NCBI GenBank assembly: GCA_003141855.1
Contig: PLNS01000015.1
Location: 78,568-142,567 of the forward strand
Source: Candidatus Bathyarchaeota archaeon
GTDB lineage: Archaea > Thermoproteota > Bathyarchaeia > Bathyarchaeales > Bathycorpusculaceae
Length of the DNA stretch: 64,000 nucleotides
Direction of reading: 5' to 3'
Both the position numbers and the translations under genes were made by a program. Position 1 is the stretch's first letter. Each line of letters starts with the position of its first letter. The notes beneath the pieces were generated by a model. That model did no database searches. It was not told the DNA's origin and saw nothing but the letters and a program-made list of their open reading frames with translations. Shown in pieces: positions 53,344 through 61,100 of this stretch.

Positions 53344-53464
53344 CTATTCATCTCTAATTCACCAAAATTGGTTACAGCGCAATCCCCTAAAAGTTTTGAT
53401 CTGCTGGTATAAGGGAGGGTAGGTCACACTGAGCACTAGCTTTTTTCATTTAGCCAGTAATTTT

Positions 53465-53504
53465 GCCTTTAAATAGGGGGTATAGTCAAAAAAGAGCACT
53501 AGAC
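53465..53504 (-). repeat. Right terminal inverted repeat (motif A)
   Basis: Reverse complement reads TCTAGTGCTCTT, variable bases, then GACTATACCCCC and TATTTAAAGG, mirroring the left end. It ends 10 nt from the stop of the ABC-2 permease gene. Confidence 0.75.
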
Positions 53505-53513
53505 TTCTGGGTT

Positions 53514-54803
53514 TTATTCGCTGTGTTGTTTTGCTTTTCCCCTGCCGAACTTGAGTTTTGCCGTCAATATTTTTTCAGTTGCAAACAGTCGTGAAGCGAT
53601 GTACATTATGACGATGGTGAAGACTGCAACGTAAACAATCCCGAACACGACCGTTCCATAATCGCCTGTAACCACGGCTTTTGCAGCGAGAATGGGGTGG
53701 CTGTAGGGAATGGCGTAAAAGATGGCTTTTATGGCAAGCGGCAGCGAATTCACGTCGAGGTAGATTAGTGCCATTGCGGGTATGAAAATCAACGGGTAAA
53801 TGTAGCCGACTAAGGCTTGTGCTCCGCGAACGTTCTCGCTGAAAGCTGACATCACAACCGCCAGCGCCAAAGCCGACAGCAACGTGAAGAACAGGCTTAT
53901 GCCCAGCAGAATGTAGCCGCCAACGGAAGGCACTAAGCCTAAAGCGACTAAGTCAACGCTGCCGCCTGAGTTGCCTGCAATTCCAACTGATAAAGAACCC
54001 AGCATGTAATTGTAACCGATTAAAACCGTGACCGCCGCAACACCCGCAACGATTATGGTGCTTGAGACTTTTCCCATTAAAATTGCAAACCTGTCAACAG
54101 GCGTAGTTAGGAGTGTTTCCAGCGTCTTTTCCTCTTTCTCCATCGCAACGCTGGTTGCGGCAATCTGCATGGCATAAGTCAACATAACCATGATGGTAAT
54201 GGGCAAAGCAATCGACTGCGTCAGCAACAAACCTGACAATACGCTGACACTGACGCCTTCAGTAATCGTGCCCTTGATAACGCTCGATTGCGAAACTGCA
54301 ACAACGTCGGGTGCAACTGCACGATTAAACCCTGCAATAACTGCAGTTACAGTTGAACCGCCAACACCGCTAAAAATGCCACCTCCGCCGTTGAATACGC
54401 CGTAAGCATTCACAACGCCCGTAACATTCCATTCTCCAGCATTATGCCTCGTTAAATTATCGCTAAACCCCGATGGGATAACCACAAAGGTGCTGCTATT
54501 GTATTGGGCAAGCAAGCCTCGGTCAATTACGCTCTGAGGCGAAGTATTATTGAGGACCTCAACGTTCATTGTGCTGTTTAGGTAGCCGACGAAAACTTGG
54601 CTCCAGTTGCCACAGTCATTATCAACCACCAGCAAAGTCGCCCTTTGAGCCTCTGTCTGCGCTGTCTGCACAGCGAAACCCATGACTAAACCGAGGACTG
54701 GAAACATAATCAGGGGCAGAACTATCATGCCGATGAGAATCTTGGGGTCACGCATGAGCTCTTTTAGCTCTTTGATGAGTATGGTTGTGAAGCCTTTAAG
54801 CAA
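53514..54803 (-). CDS. ABC-2 type permease with large external domain (NatB-like)
   Basis: About 429 aa. First helix at about 20-42 (ILIGMIVLPLIMFPVLGLVMGF), then a large extracytoplasmic domain (about 45-180), then five to six helices. Family signature EKEEKTLETLLTTPVDRFAILMGKVSS lies between helices. The TTG at 54803 is chosen: GAAGGTGG lies 6 nt upstream; an open extension to 54884 lies inside the ATPase gene. It overlaps the ATPase stop by 8 nt. Probably an ATP-driven exporter (Na+ or a peptide/drug); the substrate is not clear. Confidence 0.87.
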   Translation of the reverse strand: MLKGFTTILIKELKELMRDPKILIGMIVLPLIMFPVLGLVMGFAVQTAQTEAQRATLLVVDNDCGNWSQVFVGYLNSTMNVEVLNNTSPQSVIDRGLLAQYNSSTFVVIPSGFSDNLTRHNAGEWNVTGVVNAYGVFNGGGGIFSGVGGSTVTAVIAGFNRAVAPDVVAVSQSSVIKGTITEGVSVSVLSGLLLTQSIALPITIMVMLTYAMQIAATSVAMEKEEKTLETLLTTPVDRFAILMGKVSSTIIVAGVAAVTVLIGYNYMLGSLSVGIAGNSGGSVDLVALGLVPSVGGYILLGISLFFTLLSALALAVVMSAFSENVRGAQALVGYIYPLIFIPAMALIYLDVNSLPLAIKAIFYAIPYSHPILAAKAVVTGDYGTVVFGIVYVAVFTIVIMYIASRLFATEKILTAKLKFGRGKAKQHSE

Positions 54804-55527
54804 AGCCAACCACCTTCGCAAAAACTTCTTCCAAGTTTTCGCTGTTGAATTTCGCTTTGAGCGCTTTAGGTTCCCCTTCAACAACCAATTTGCCCTTATT
54901 CACAAGCGCAACACGGTTGCAGAGGTATTCGACTTCCAGCATGTTGTGGCTGCTCATGAGCACTGTGACGCCGTGCTCCTTAACATAGCTTTTAACAATC
55001 TCTCGAATATGATAAGCATGCAAAACATCCAAACCGCTCGCGGGCTCATCAAGCACCGCCAACTTAGGCCTAGTCATTAAAGCTCTGGCAACGAGCAATC
55101 GCCTCTTCATGCCTTTGCTGTAAGTTTTAGCCTTGTCCTTTAAGCGGTCTCCGAGTCCGCAGATTTGAATGGCTTCATCTATCGTGGCTTTTAGGTTTGT
55201 GTCTGGTTTGCTTTGGAGTTTTGCCATGAACTGAAGGTACTCTAAACCCGTAAGGTTCGGGTAAGCTCCCGATTCCTCGGGCAAATAACTGATGATTTGC
55301 CGAGTCTTTTCAGGCTGTTTAGTTGCATCTTGATTGAAAATTTTTATGGTGCCCGTTGTCGGCTTGATTAATGTGCAGATAATGCGCAGGGTCGTGGTTT
55401 TTCCTGCACCGTTGGGTCCGATTAAGCCGTAGATTTCGCCAGGTTTAATGTTAAAACTTACCCCGTCGAGTGCTCTTATCTGGCCAAACTGCTTAGTTAA
55501 CGATATTGCTTCTACGGCTAAACTCAA
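54796..55527 (-). CDS. ABC transporter ATPase (NatA-like)
   Basis: 243 aa. Walker A GPNGAGKTT, Q-loop YLPEESGAYPNLTGLEYL, signature YSKGMKRRLLVARALM and Walker B LAVLDEPASGLD, followed by the switch His (MSSHN). The Lys in the signature (YSKG) is common in NatA-type ATPases. Works with the permease encoded just downstream. Confidence 0.9.
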   Translation of the reverse strand: MSLAVEAISLTKQFGQIRALDGVSFNIKPGEIYGLIGPNGAGKTTTLRIICTLIKPTTGTIKIFNQDATKQPEKTRQIISYLPEESGAYPNLTGLEYLQFMAKLQSKPDTNLKATIDEAIQICGLGDRLKDKAKTYSKGMKRRLLVARALMTRPKLAVLDEPASGLDVLHAYHIREIVKSYVKEHGVTVLMSSHNMLEVEYLCNRVALVNKGKLVVEGEPKALKAKFNSENLEEVFAKVVGFA

Positions 55528-55579
55528 GTTTCCCCGCTCTCTTACGTGTTGAGATGAGAAATTGTTATTTAAGTTTTAA

Positions 55580-55828
55580 CTAGCCTTCGCCTAGCTTCTG
55601 AAGGTAGTCTAGAAACTTTTCCAGCTCAGCCTTATCCATATCCACCAACTCAGTGCGCTCCGCCCTAACATACTTACGAAAAGACTCCAAACATTGACTA
55701 GACGAAACATTCTGCTTAAAAGTCCGCACCTGCTCGCGCTCAATCTTAATGCGATAAAGCGTAGCCACGAAAGTAGCAAAAACAACCAACGTATTGCTAA
55801 CAATCACAATTAACGAAATGTCAACCAT
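55580..55828 (-). CDS. Small single-helix membrane protein
   Basis: 82 aa. One N-terminal helix (ISLIVIVSNTLVVFATFVATLY) followed by a charged cytoplasmic tail that is helical (KIEREQVRTFKQNV; ELVDMDKAELEKFLDYLQKLGEG). It lies 52 nt upstream of the NatA-like ATPase in the same direction and could belong to that system, but a link is not shown. Function unknown. Confidence 0.55.
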   Translation of the reverse strand: MVDISLIVIVSNTLVVFATFVATLYRIKIEREQVRTFKQNVSSSQCLESFRKYVRAERTELVDMDKAELEKFLDYLQKLGEG

Positions 55829-55885
55829 GAACGGTCACTCTTGCCCTAATGGATAATAAGAAAGGGTTATTTTCCCTTTCGCTGT

Positions 55886-57115
55886 TTAGTGACAGTTGTT
55901 GCTTTCTGGCAGTATCTTCAGTATGCGAAGGATTTTCTTGAATTCTTCCTCTTTAAGCGAAGCTCTGCGACCGTTGGCGTACATATCTTTGACTGTGTCC
56001 ACGACTGCAGCTACGGTTTGGTCGTCTGGAACGTTTCCTGATAGCTCAGTGATTTTGTGTTTGATTATGCCTTTGCCTGATTGTTTGCCGATGGTTAAGC
56101 GTCTTGTGTTGCCGACCAGTTCAGGCGGATAAGGCTCGTACGTCCATGGGTCGTTGAGGACTCCGTGGGTGTGGATTCCTGATTCGTGCGCGAAACCGTA
56201 GTCGCCAACGATTGCCTTGTTAGGCGGCACTATGTAACCTGTGGCTTTGCCAATGTAATCGGCGGTTGCCTTTAGCTTCTCTGTTTTGCCCGCGAACTTT
56301 TGTACGCCATAATGCAAGTACAGATTCAACAGAACCTTCTCTGTCTCCGCGTTACCCGCACGTTCACCAATGCCAAGATACGTTGTGCTGGCGTATACTT
56401 TGTCCCAAACGCCTGAAGCAGCCTTAATCGCAGCCATCGTGTTCTCAACAGCGTTGCCGAAATCGTCATGCGCATGAATCTCAATGGCGCCAATCCGAGT
56501 TTCCTTCTTGATGGCTATCACTTTAGCGGGGATGCCGTGGGGTAAAGGTGCTTCTGGATCAGATAATCCAATGCCGACTGTGTCGCATATGCGGTAACAT
56601 TCTGCGCCAGCGTCAGCAACAGCGTTGATGAAGCGTTTTTCAAAGTCCCAGTCTGCACGGGTGCTGTCTTCGCCGTGAACGAAAGTTCGCAAGCCACAAG
56701 TCTTAGCCGCATACTCAGTAACGTCTACTATGTTAGCTAAGATTTGTTCTTGGGTTTTTTCTGGCCATTTAGCCTTAAAATGTATGTCTGAAACGGGGTG
56801 TGAAATGCCTACTTCTTTTAGTCCGCATTGGACAGCGCTGTCAATGTCTTCTTTGACGGCTCTACACCAACCTGCAACGCGTAGATTAAGGTGTAAATCC
56901 CCGATTAGTTTTGCTGCTTTTTTGTCAGGTTCCTGATAATGGAAAAGTTCGATGCGTTCAACGCCTATTTCATTGAGCAACTGGGCAATTTTTGCTGCGT
57001 CCTTGGGTCCAGCCGCTAAGCCCGGCATTTGGATGCCGTCACGAAGGGTAGTATCATCTATGATTGGTTCGGTTTTTAGGGGCTTGAGTTTGAAGTAGAA
57101 GTCTTTTATGTCCAT
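55886..57115 (-). CDS. LeuA/NifV-family acyl-CoA condensing enzyme (homocitrate/citramalate/Re-citrate synthase-like)
   Basis: 409 aa DRE-TIM metallolyase. First motif DTTLRDGIQMPGL (family: DTTLRDGEQ) and metal-binding HAHDDFGNAVENTM; then YLGIGERAGNAETEKVL. The C-terminal part (HESGIHTHGVL, GKQSGKGIIKHKI) belongs to the family, but the allosteric LeuA dimer domain is absent, favouring homocitrate, citramalate or Re-citrate synthase over isopropylmalate synthase. ATG at 57115 after GAGAGAG; an earlier Met (57151) lies in the leader. The reaction cannot be settled from sequence. Confidence 0.85.
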   Translation of the reverse strand: MDIKDFYFKLKPLKTEPIIDDTTLRDGIQMPGLAAGPKDAAKIAQLLNEIGVERIELFHYQEPDKKAAKLIGDLHLNLRVAGWCRAVKEDIDSAVQCGLKEVGISHPVSDIHFKAKWPEKTQEQILANIVDVTEYAAKTCGLRTFVHGEDSTRADWDFEKRFINAVADAGAECYRICDTVGIGLSDPEAPLPHGIPAKVIAIKKETRIGAIEIHAHDDFGNAVENTMAAIKAASGVWDKVYASTTYLGIGERAGNAETEKVLLNLYLHYGVQKFAGKTEKLKATADYIGKATGYIVPPNKAIVGDYGFAHESGIHTHGVLNDPWTYEPYPPELVGNTRRLTIGKQSGKGIIKHKITELSGNVPDDQTVAAVVDTVKDMYANGRRASLKEEEFKKILRILKILPESNNCH

Positions 57116-57140
57116 TTTTTGCTCTCTCAGTCTGTTTTTT

Positions 57141-57176
57141 GCGTTTCTCAAACGCTTTTTGTAACGTTAATTAACG
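57141..57176 (-). promoter_or_regulatory. Palindromes upstream of the LeuA/NifV-like gene
   Basis: A perfect 12-nt palindrome CGTTAATTAACG (57165-57176) lies at the predicted transcription start, about 20 nt from a TATA-like TTTATC (minus strand, about 57190). Then GCGTTT-CTC-AAACGC (57141-57155) forms a 6-bp hairpin in the leader. A second palindrome, TTAACGTTAA, is at 57262-57271. The shared AACGTTAA suggests a regulator site. Confidence 0.4.
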
Positions 57177-57296
57177 CATGTATGGAATTGATAAACGTTT
57201 CTGCACACTTTATGTAAGTTTGTCCAAGCGAATATGAGACTTAACTGTGAAATGTTTTGTCTTAACGTTAACAAAACCTTTACATTCAAAAATTAA

Positions 57297-57611
57297 CTAG
57301 CCGACATTAGCATACAAAGCCTTAAGCGTACCTGAAACAGCTAAAACATGCATCGAAGCACCCTTACCAGCCACACCTGTAACCGTAGCCAACGAAGCCC
57401 TCACCATAGGCAAAGACGCAAGCGAAGTGCGAACCACAAAAATTTTGCGTTCACCATCAAAATTAATCAAAGCCAACCCCGTCAAACTTGCCCCAACTTC
57501 ACCATACAACTTTGTCACGGCACCCCAAACCGCATCCATAAACTCCCGCTCAGTCGGCAAGCCTTCAGATTCCAGCTGCAGGGCAAGGTAGCGACGCTTA
57601 ACACGTTTCAA
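57297..57611 (-). CDS. rnp2: RNase P protein component 2 (Pop5)
   Basis: 104 aa, the Pop5/Rpp14 fold: KRVKRRYLALQLESEGLPTEREFMDAVWGAVTKLYGEVGASLTGLALINFDGERKIFVVRTSL is characteristic. With Rnp3 it forms the catalytic-domain-binding pair of archaeal RNase P, which matures tRNA 5' ends. It overlaps rnp3 by 4 nt and is the last gene of the operon. Confidence 0.93.
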   Translation of the reverse strand: MKRVKRRYLALQLESEGLPTEREFMDAVWGAVTKLYGEVGASLTGLALINFDGERKIFVVRTSLASLPMVRASLATVTGVAGKGASMHVLAVSGTLKALYANVG

Positions 57612-58342
57612 ACGGAGTTGCCCTCCTTAACCACGCTTATGCCAGGAGCAACAAACCTTGAGCTGAGCTTCTCTCGGTTACGCAGAACAATCCCAGACGG
57701 ATTAGCCGAAACTGCATCCAAAGCCTGCGCCTCACCGAGCCCAAACAAATAAGCCAAACTCGCCAAATCCCTCGGCAAACGCATCAAAGGCTCCTCGCCA
57801 ACACCGCTCGAAACCACAACGGGCACGTGGAACTCAAGTGCAATAGCCACTTCACGCCGCAAACTCGAAAGCAGTCTGACCCGCGGTGGGCCCTCCAAAA
57901 CCAGCAGGGATTTAACATCCACTTCCAAAGCTGCTAAACTACAGCTGGCTAACTCGGCTTCGGCGCGGTCAAAAAACCGTTTGTGATAATCAAGGCTTGG
58001 AAAATTGAGTAGGTCAACGCGTCTGTCTTTGGCGGCTTGTCTTGCAATCTCTTTGCTGTCGCAAACTATGCATATGACTTCGAATCTTCGCCTGAACTTG
58101 CGCAGAAAACGCATCAGGTCTTCTTGGGTTCTTGGTTTAAAATCCGCGCGTAAAACAAAGTCTATGCCCGCTTTTGCGCACATGGCTTTGAGTGCAGCTG
58201 CTTCGGTTTCTTGTAGTCCAGCGGTGAATGGAACGCTAATGTAGTGGTAGCCCATTTGCGCCGCTTTGCCGATTAGCCGCTGAGCCGTTTGCTGGTCTTT
58301 GGGGTTAATGCGCAAATGCAAATCGGCGAAGCTTCGTGTCAT
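57608..58342 (-). CDS. rnp3: RNase P protein component 3 (Rpp30)
   Basis: 244 aa TIM-barrel PHP-like fold: RSFADLHLRINPKDQQTAQRLIGKAAQMGYHYISVPF at the start, then VDLLNFPSLDYHKRFFDRAEAELASCSLAALEVDV and VPVVVSSGVGEEPLMRLPRDLASLAYLFGLGEAQALDAVSANP. Pairs with Rnp2 in RNase P. Overlaps both neighbours by 4 nt, so the three genes are tightly coupled. Confidence 0.93.
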   Translation of the reverse strand: MTRSFADLHLRINPKDQQTAQRLIGKAAQMGYHYISVPFTAGLQETEAAALKAMCAKAGIDFVLRADFKPRTQEDLMRFLRKFRRRFEVICIVCDSKEIARQAAKDRRVDLLNFPSLDYHKRFFDRAEAELASCSLAALEVDVKSLLVLEGPPRVRLLSSLRREVAIALEFHVPVVVSSGVGEEPLMRLPRDLASLAYLFGLGEAQALDAVSANPSGIVLRNREKLSSRFVAPGISVVKEGNSV

Positions 58343-58785
58343 GGCAGCAACCCAGTTTGCTTAGAAATCGCCGTTATTTCCTGAGCGGTTTTGTTTTTGA
58401 AGTGGATTTTTAGGTGAATGGGGTCGTTTTGAGAAAACTTGAGTGCTCCCAAAAAGGCAGATTGCTTATCAAACCGCAGATACAAGTTGCCCTTTTCAAG
58501 GTGCAGTTTGATGTTGCGGCTTAACTCTTCCTTATCCAGCGCTCCCAGACCTTTGCCGATTTTTTCCAATGCTGTTGGGAGCAGTTTTTTGTCTGTTAGT
58601 TTAGATGTAAAAAGAATGATGGGGTTTCCGTGATGCCCCGTGCAACTTGTTTTTTGGAAAACAAGGGTTTGTGCCAGCTCCATCGGCAGTAGGTTGCGTA
58701 CGGCTATTTGGACTTTGTCTGGGTCTTCGGTTGCGTGTGCGAAGACTCGTACGTCTATGTAGGCTATGGGCGGTTTAGTAGACAT
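58339..58785 (-). CDS. COG1325-type RNA-binding protein (predicted exosome-associated)
   Basis: 148 aa. IAYIDVRVFAHATEDPDKVQIAVRNLLP is the characteristic start; then TGHHGNPIILFTSKLTDKKL and NLYLRFDKQSAFLGALKFSQNDPIHLKIHF. The family lies beside exosome, RNase P or ribosomal genes in many archaea and is thought to bind RNA. Here it is between L13e and RNase P, supporting a role in RNA processing. Confidence 0.88.
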   Translation of the reverse strand: MSTKPPIAYIDVRVFAHATEDPDKVQIAVRNLLPMELAQTLVFQKTSCTGHHGNPIILFTSKLTDKKLLPTALEKIGKGLGALDKEELSRNIKLHLEKGNLYLRFDKQSAFLGALKFSQNDPIHLKIHFKNKTAQEITAISKQTGLLP

Positions 58786-58818
58786 TGGGCACCGGGTTTG
58801 TGTTGTGTGTTTTGGCTT

Positions 58819-59079
58819 TTAGCTTTTTGGTTTGGCTTTGAATGTGGGTTTTGGTTTTTTTGGTGCTGCGTCGGCTATGGTTTTTGCTTGCTGGGCGTGT
58901 GATTTTACGCAATCTACGTTTTCTTTGTGGGTGGATTTGCGTTTAACGTCGACTCGTAAGCCAATTTGTTTGGCTTGCTGCTTGTTTACGCCTGCTTCTT
59001 TGAGTTCATTTGGGCTGAAGCCTTGTCCTATGCTTTGTCTGCCGTTCTGTTTGGTTATGATTATTTTAAGGTGATGCAT
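58819..59079 (-). CDS. rpl13e: Ribosomal protein L13e
   Basis: 86 aa. The core GFSPNELKEAGVNKQQAKQIGLRVDVKRKSTHKENVDCVK matches the small archaeal L13e, with a basic, Lys/Pro-rich C-terminal tail. L13e is present in TACK-type archaea and eukaryotes but missing from most Euryarchaeota, which helps place the organism. It starts immediately after the L15e stop. Confidence 0.82.
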   Translation of the reverse strand: MHHLKIIITKQNGRQSIGQGFSPNELKEAGVNKQQAKQIGLRVDVKRKSTHKENVDCVKSHAQQAKTIADAAPKKPKPTFKAKPKS

Positions 59080-59688
59080 TTACTTGCCTCCTTTTAGCTG
59101 GTGGTCGCCGTGGCGCCCTGTGTTACCGACCCTATGGCTTGGGCGGGCTTTCTCTGAGCCTCTGCCGCGGTGGTGGAGTCCTCGGACGTTTTTGCCCGCG
59201 CTCGTCATGCTTCTAAAGACTCTGCTGGTGTGTTGTTTTTCTGTTATCCAGCCAACGTCTTTGTCAGTCTTTATGGTTGGCGCGTTGGGGTCGAGAAGTA
59301 TGACTTCGAACCATTTGTGTTTGCCGTCTTCGCCTACCCAGTAGCTGTTTAAAACTTCTAGGTTGGGGAATCTTTTGGCGGTGCGTTCTTCTGCTATTAG
59401 TCGGATGCTTTTTCCTGGTTTGAATTTGGCGACTCCCATGCGTTTGGGTCGTCGTCCTGATCGGGGACGTTGTTTTCTTAATCCGCCTCGGCGGACTTTT
59501 GCGCGTGCGACTACGAAGCCTTGTTTTGCTTTGTAGCCTAGTTTTCTTGCTCTATCAAGCCTTGTCGGGTGCTCTATGCGTAGTACGGTTGGTTGTTTGC
59601 GCCATTGTACTAAGCGTTGGCGCATGAGTTCTTCAACGAAGCTTTTTTCGGGTTGAGCCCATTCTTCGGCTATGTATTTGTATGCCAT
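59080..59688 (-). CDS. rpl15e: Ribosomal protein L15e
   Basis: 202 aa, full length. Characteristic start [68 protein letters not shown], then [47 protein letters not shown]. It heads an operon followed by L13e, COG1325, rnp3 and rnp2, a typical archaeal RNA-processing cluster. Confidence 0.95.
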   Translation of the reverse strand: MAYKYIAEEWAQPEKSFVEELMRQRLVQWRKQPTVLRIEHPTRLDRARKLGYKAKQGFVVARAKVRRGGLRKQRPRSGRRPKRMGVAKFKPGKSIRLIAEERTAKRFPNLEVLNSYWVGEDGKHKWFEVILLDPNAPTIKTDKDVGWITEKQHTSRVFRSMTSAGKNVRGLHHRGRGSEKARPSHRVGNTGRHGDHQLKGGK

Positions 59689-59804
59689 CTAATTTTTTTC
59701 TCCTATGTGTTGTTTGCTTGCGGTTCAGCCTTTCGGCCACATCCCAACGGACATGATTGTCCGCCTGCAATTTCACATCATAGTGCCCTGCAACGAAATA
59801 AACC
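59689..59804 (-). promoter_or_regulatory. Promoter and structured leader of the L15e operon
   Basis: A TATA-like GGTTTATTTCG (59794-59804, minus strand) predicts transcription from about 59770, giving an 80-nt leader. It contains a 6-bp hairpin CGGACA-ATCA-TGTCCG (59748-59763) and a GCC-GAAA-GGC hairpin (59728-59737), then AGGAG before the ATG. The stretch ATGATGT...CTGA also resembles C/D-box sRNA boxes, but no second box pair is clear. Confidence 0.45.
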
Positions 59805-59831
59805 TTTCCCGCATCGGATGCTTGGAACAGT

Positions 59832-60209
59832 CTATAGCCCCCTTATTTAAAGGCGGATTAACGCTGTGTTGAAGGGCTAGCTCTCTCACGGCGACCTACC
59901 TCCTCCCTTATATATAGAACCCAACGATAAGGCACCGATTTTCAACATGCTAATGAGCCTGTTTTTCGCCAATACCGACCTACCCCTCTTAGGGATTTTT
60001 GACCTACCCCCTATAGGTTTCTGCAATGAGTTTCTATTAGGCTCCAAATATGAATGCGACTTGCCAATGAAATTGGGCTCTAGCATGGCCCGACAACGCA
60101 TATCTACGCCACCCCTCACCCCACCAAACGCTAACAGGAAAAACCAGAAAACACCCCACCCATAAAAACCCTAACGAAATCTAGAAATAAAGAAATTTAC
60201 CAAGAAAAC
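59832..60209 (-). repeat. Dispersed repeat, copy 3 (most complete)
   Basis: On the plus strand this reads A (CTATAGCCCCCTTATTTAAA from 59832), B (GACCTACCTCCTCCCTTATA from 59893), a diverged C (GACCTACCCCTC from 59977) and C (GACCTACCCCCTATAGG from 60001), followed by TTTCTGCAATGAG...CTATTAGG and a flank to 60209. The 59956-60209 part is the inverted match of 20457-20791. A 77-codon frame (60119 to 59886, minus) runs through it. The 60210-60312 remainder shows no gene. Confidence 0.85.
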
Positions 60210-60312
60210 AATTTTCTCAGCGTACAACAGAGGTTGTTAGGAATTCATTGCTTTACGCTGTGTGGTTCGTCGTTTCAAAAATTGCCTCAAGCTTTTGTGT
60301 AAACTTATCGCT

Positions 60313-60540
60313 TCAAAAGATTAGTAAATCAGCTATTTGGATATAGTCAATCTCTATTTGTTCAGGCGTCAGCTTGGGGTATTTTTGCAGAGCCTTTTGC
60401 AATGCTTCGCTCGAGTTTTCGCCAGCTGCAATGATTTTGTTATCGTAGATTGCAACGTTTTTGCCCCAGTATTTTTTATATTCTTCAGGGCTTATTTTTG
60501 GCGCTTTGATAGTAACCTCAGTCATAACGATGCCATCCAT
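60313..60540 (-). CDS. DUF5678-like small protein
   Basis: 75 aa. EEYKKYWGKNVAIYDNKIIAAGENSSEALQKALQKYPKLTPEQIEI matches the DUF5678 pattern (Y-W-G-K-x-V-A-x, then G-K/N, helix, Y-P). ATG at 60540 lies about 30 nt after a TATA-like GTTATAAAAAC; a second Met is 5 codons in. The family occurs beside toxin-antitoxin genes; here it follows a DUF433 gene by 30 nt. Confidence 0.7.
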   Translation of the reverse strand: MDGIVMTEVTIKAPKISPEEYKKYWGKNVAIYDNKIIAAGENSSEALQKALQKYPKLTPEQIEIDYIQIADLLIF

Positions 60541-60570
60541 ATTTAGATGAACTAAAGGTTATTTCTGTTT

Positions 60571-60897
60571 TTATAACGGTTGTCTGGTAGGCTTCAAGAT
60601 TTTGAAGAGGTTCGCGATGAATTGCTTATCATCCCTTATCTTCTTGTCCATCGCATCTCGATTTTCATAATAGTATGATAACGCATCATGAACTTGCTCC
60701 AGCTTCAAATGCGGATAAGTGCCAATTATTTCGTCGGGGTCGCAGTCAAAATACTCATACGCAATAGCTATATCTACAATTCTGACGCGAGTCCCAGCAA
60801 CCACTGGGCTACCGTTGCAGATTTTAGGATTAATCGCCACATAAGGATGGCCAGTTTTAGTCTGCAAACTCCAACACCGACTTATTGCTGTGGTCAA
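60571..60897 (-). CDS. DUF433 protein (antitoxin-like)
   Basis: 108 aa. The DUF433 core is VAINPKICNGSPVVAGTRVRIVDIAIAYEYFDCDPDEIIGTYPHLKLEQVHDALSYYYENRDAMDKKI (about 20-88), a small winged-helix-like fold. DUF433 proteins usually neutralise a PIN-like DUF5615 toxin, but the neighbour here is a DUF5678-like protein. TTG start; no Shine-Dalgarno seen. Confidence 0.82.
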   Translation of the reverse strand: MTTAISRCWSLQTKTGHPYVAINPKICNGSPVVAGTRVRIVDIAIAYEYFDCDPDEIIGTYPHLKLEQVHDALSYYYENRDAMDKKIRDDKQFIANLFKILKPTRQPL

Positions 60898-61100
60898 TCA
60901 TGTGCTTTAGAAACTCTTAACTTTTATTGTGCCTTCAACAAATAACCAGATTACAGTTTACTGGACAAGCAAACCCCAACGACTTATAGAGCAAGCAGAA
61001 TACAACCAAAAAGCCGACGCCATTACTCTGGCTAAGAAAAAGGCATTATTGATAAGGAAAAAAGAGAAAAAAGATTTGTGATTTTATTTAGGAATGCTTA

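Larger units (their letters stand above)
52502..53504. mobile_element. Degraded IS/MITE-like element with nested terminal inverted repeats
   Basis: About 1.0 kb bounded by imperfect inverted repeats that start CTAGTGCTCTT on the left (52503) and its reverse complement on the right (ends 53503). Inside each outer repeat (motif A) lies an inner inverted repeat (motif B: left 52701-52737, right 53396-53428), both beginning GTGTGACCT and ending AGATCAAAA. Between the inner repeats is a decayed transposase. The element sits between the 3' ends of cbiB and an ABC-2 permease gene. The A and B motifs recur at 25.1 and 59.8-59.9 kb without a transposase. Confidence 0.75.

Noticed and set aside
59705-59790. 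tRNA-like reading of the L15e leader
   Set aside because: The GCC-GAAA-GGC hairpin looks like a D-arm, but no anticodon stem, T arm or acceptor stem can be assembled.
59886-60119. 77-codon frame as an ordinary gene
   Set aside because: It lies wholly within repeat DNA, has no ribosome-binding site and shows no recognisable domain; listed as part of the repeat instead.
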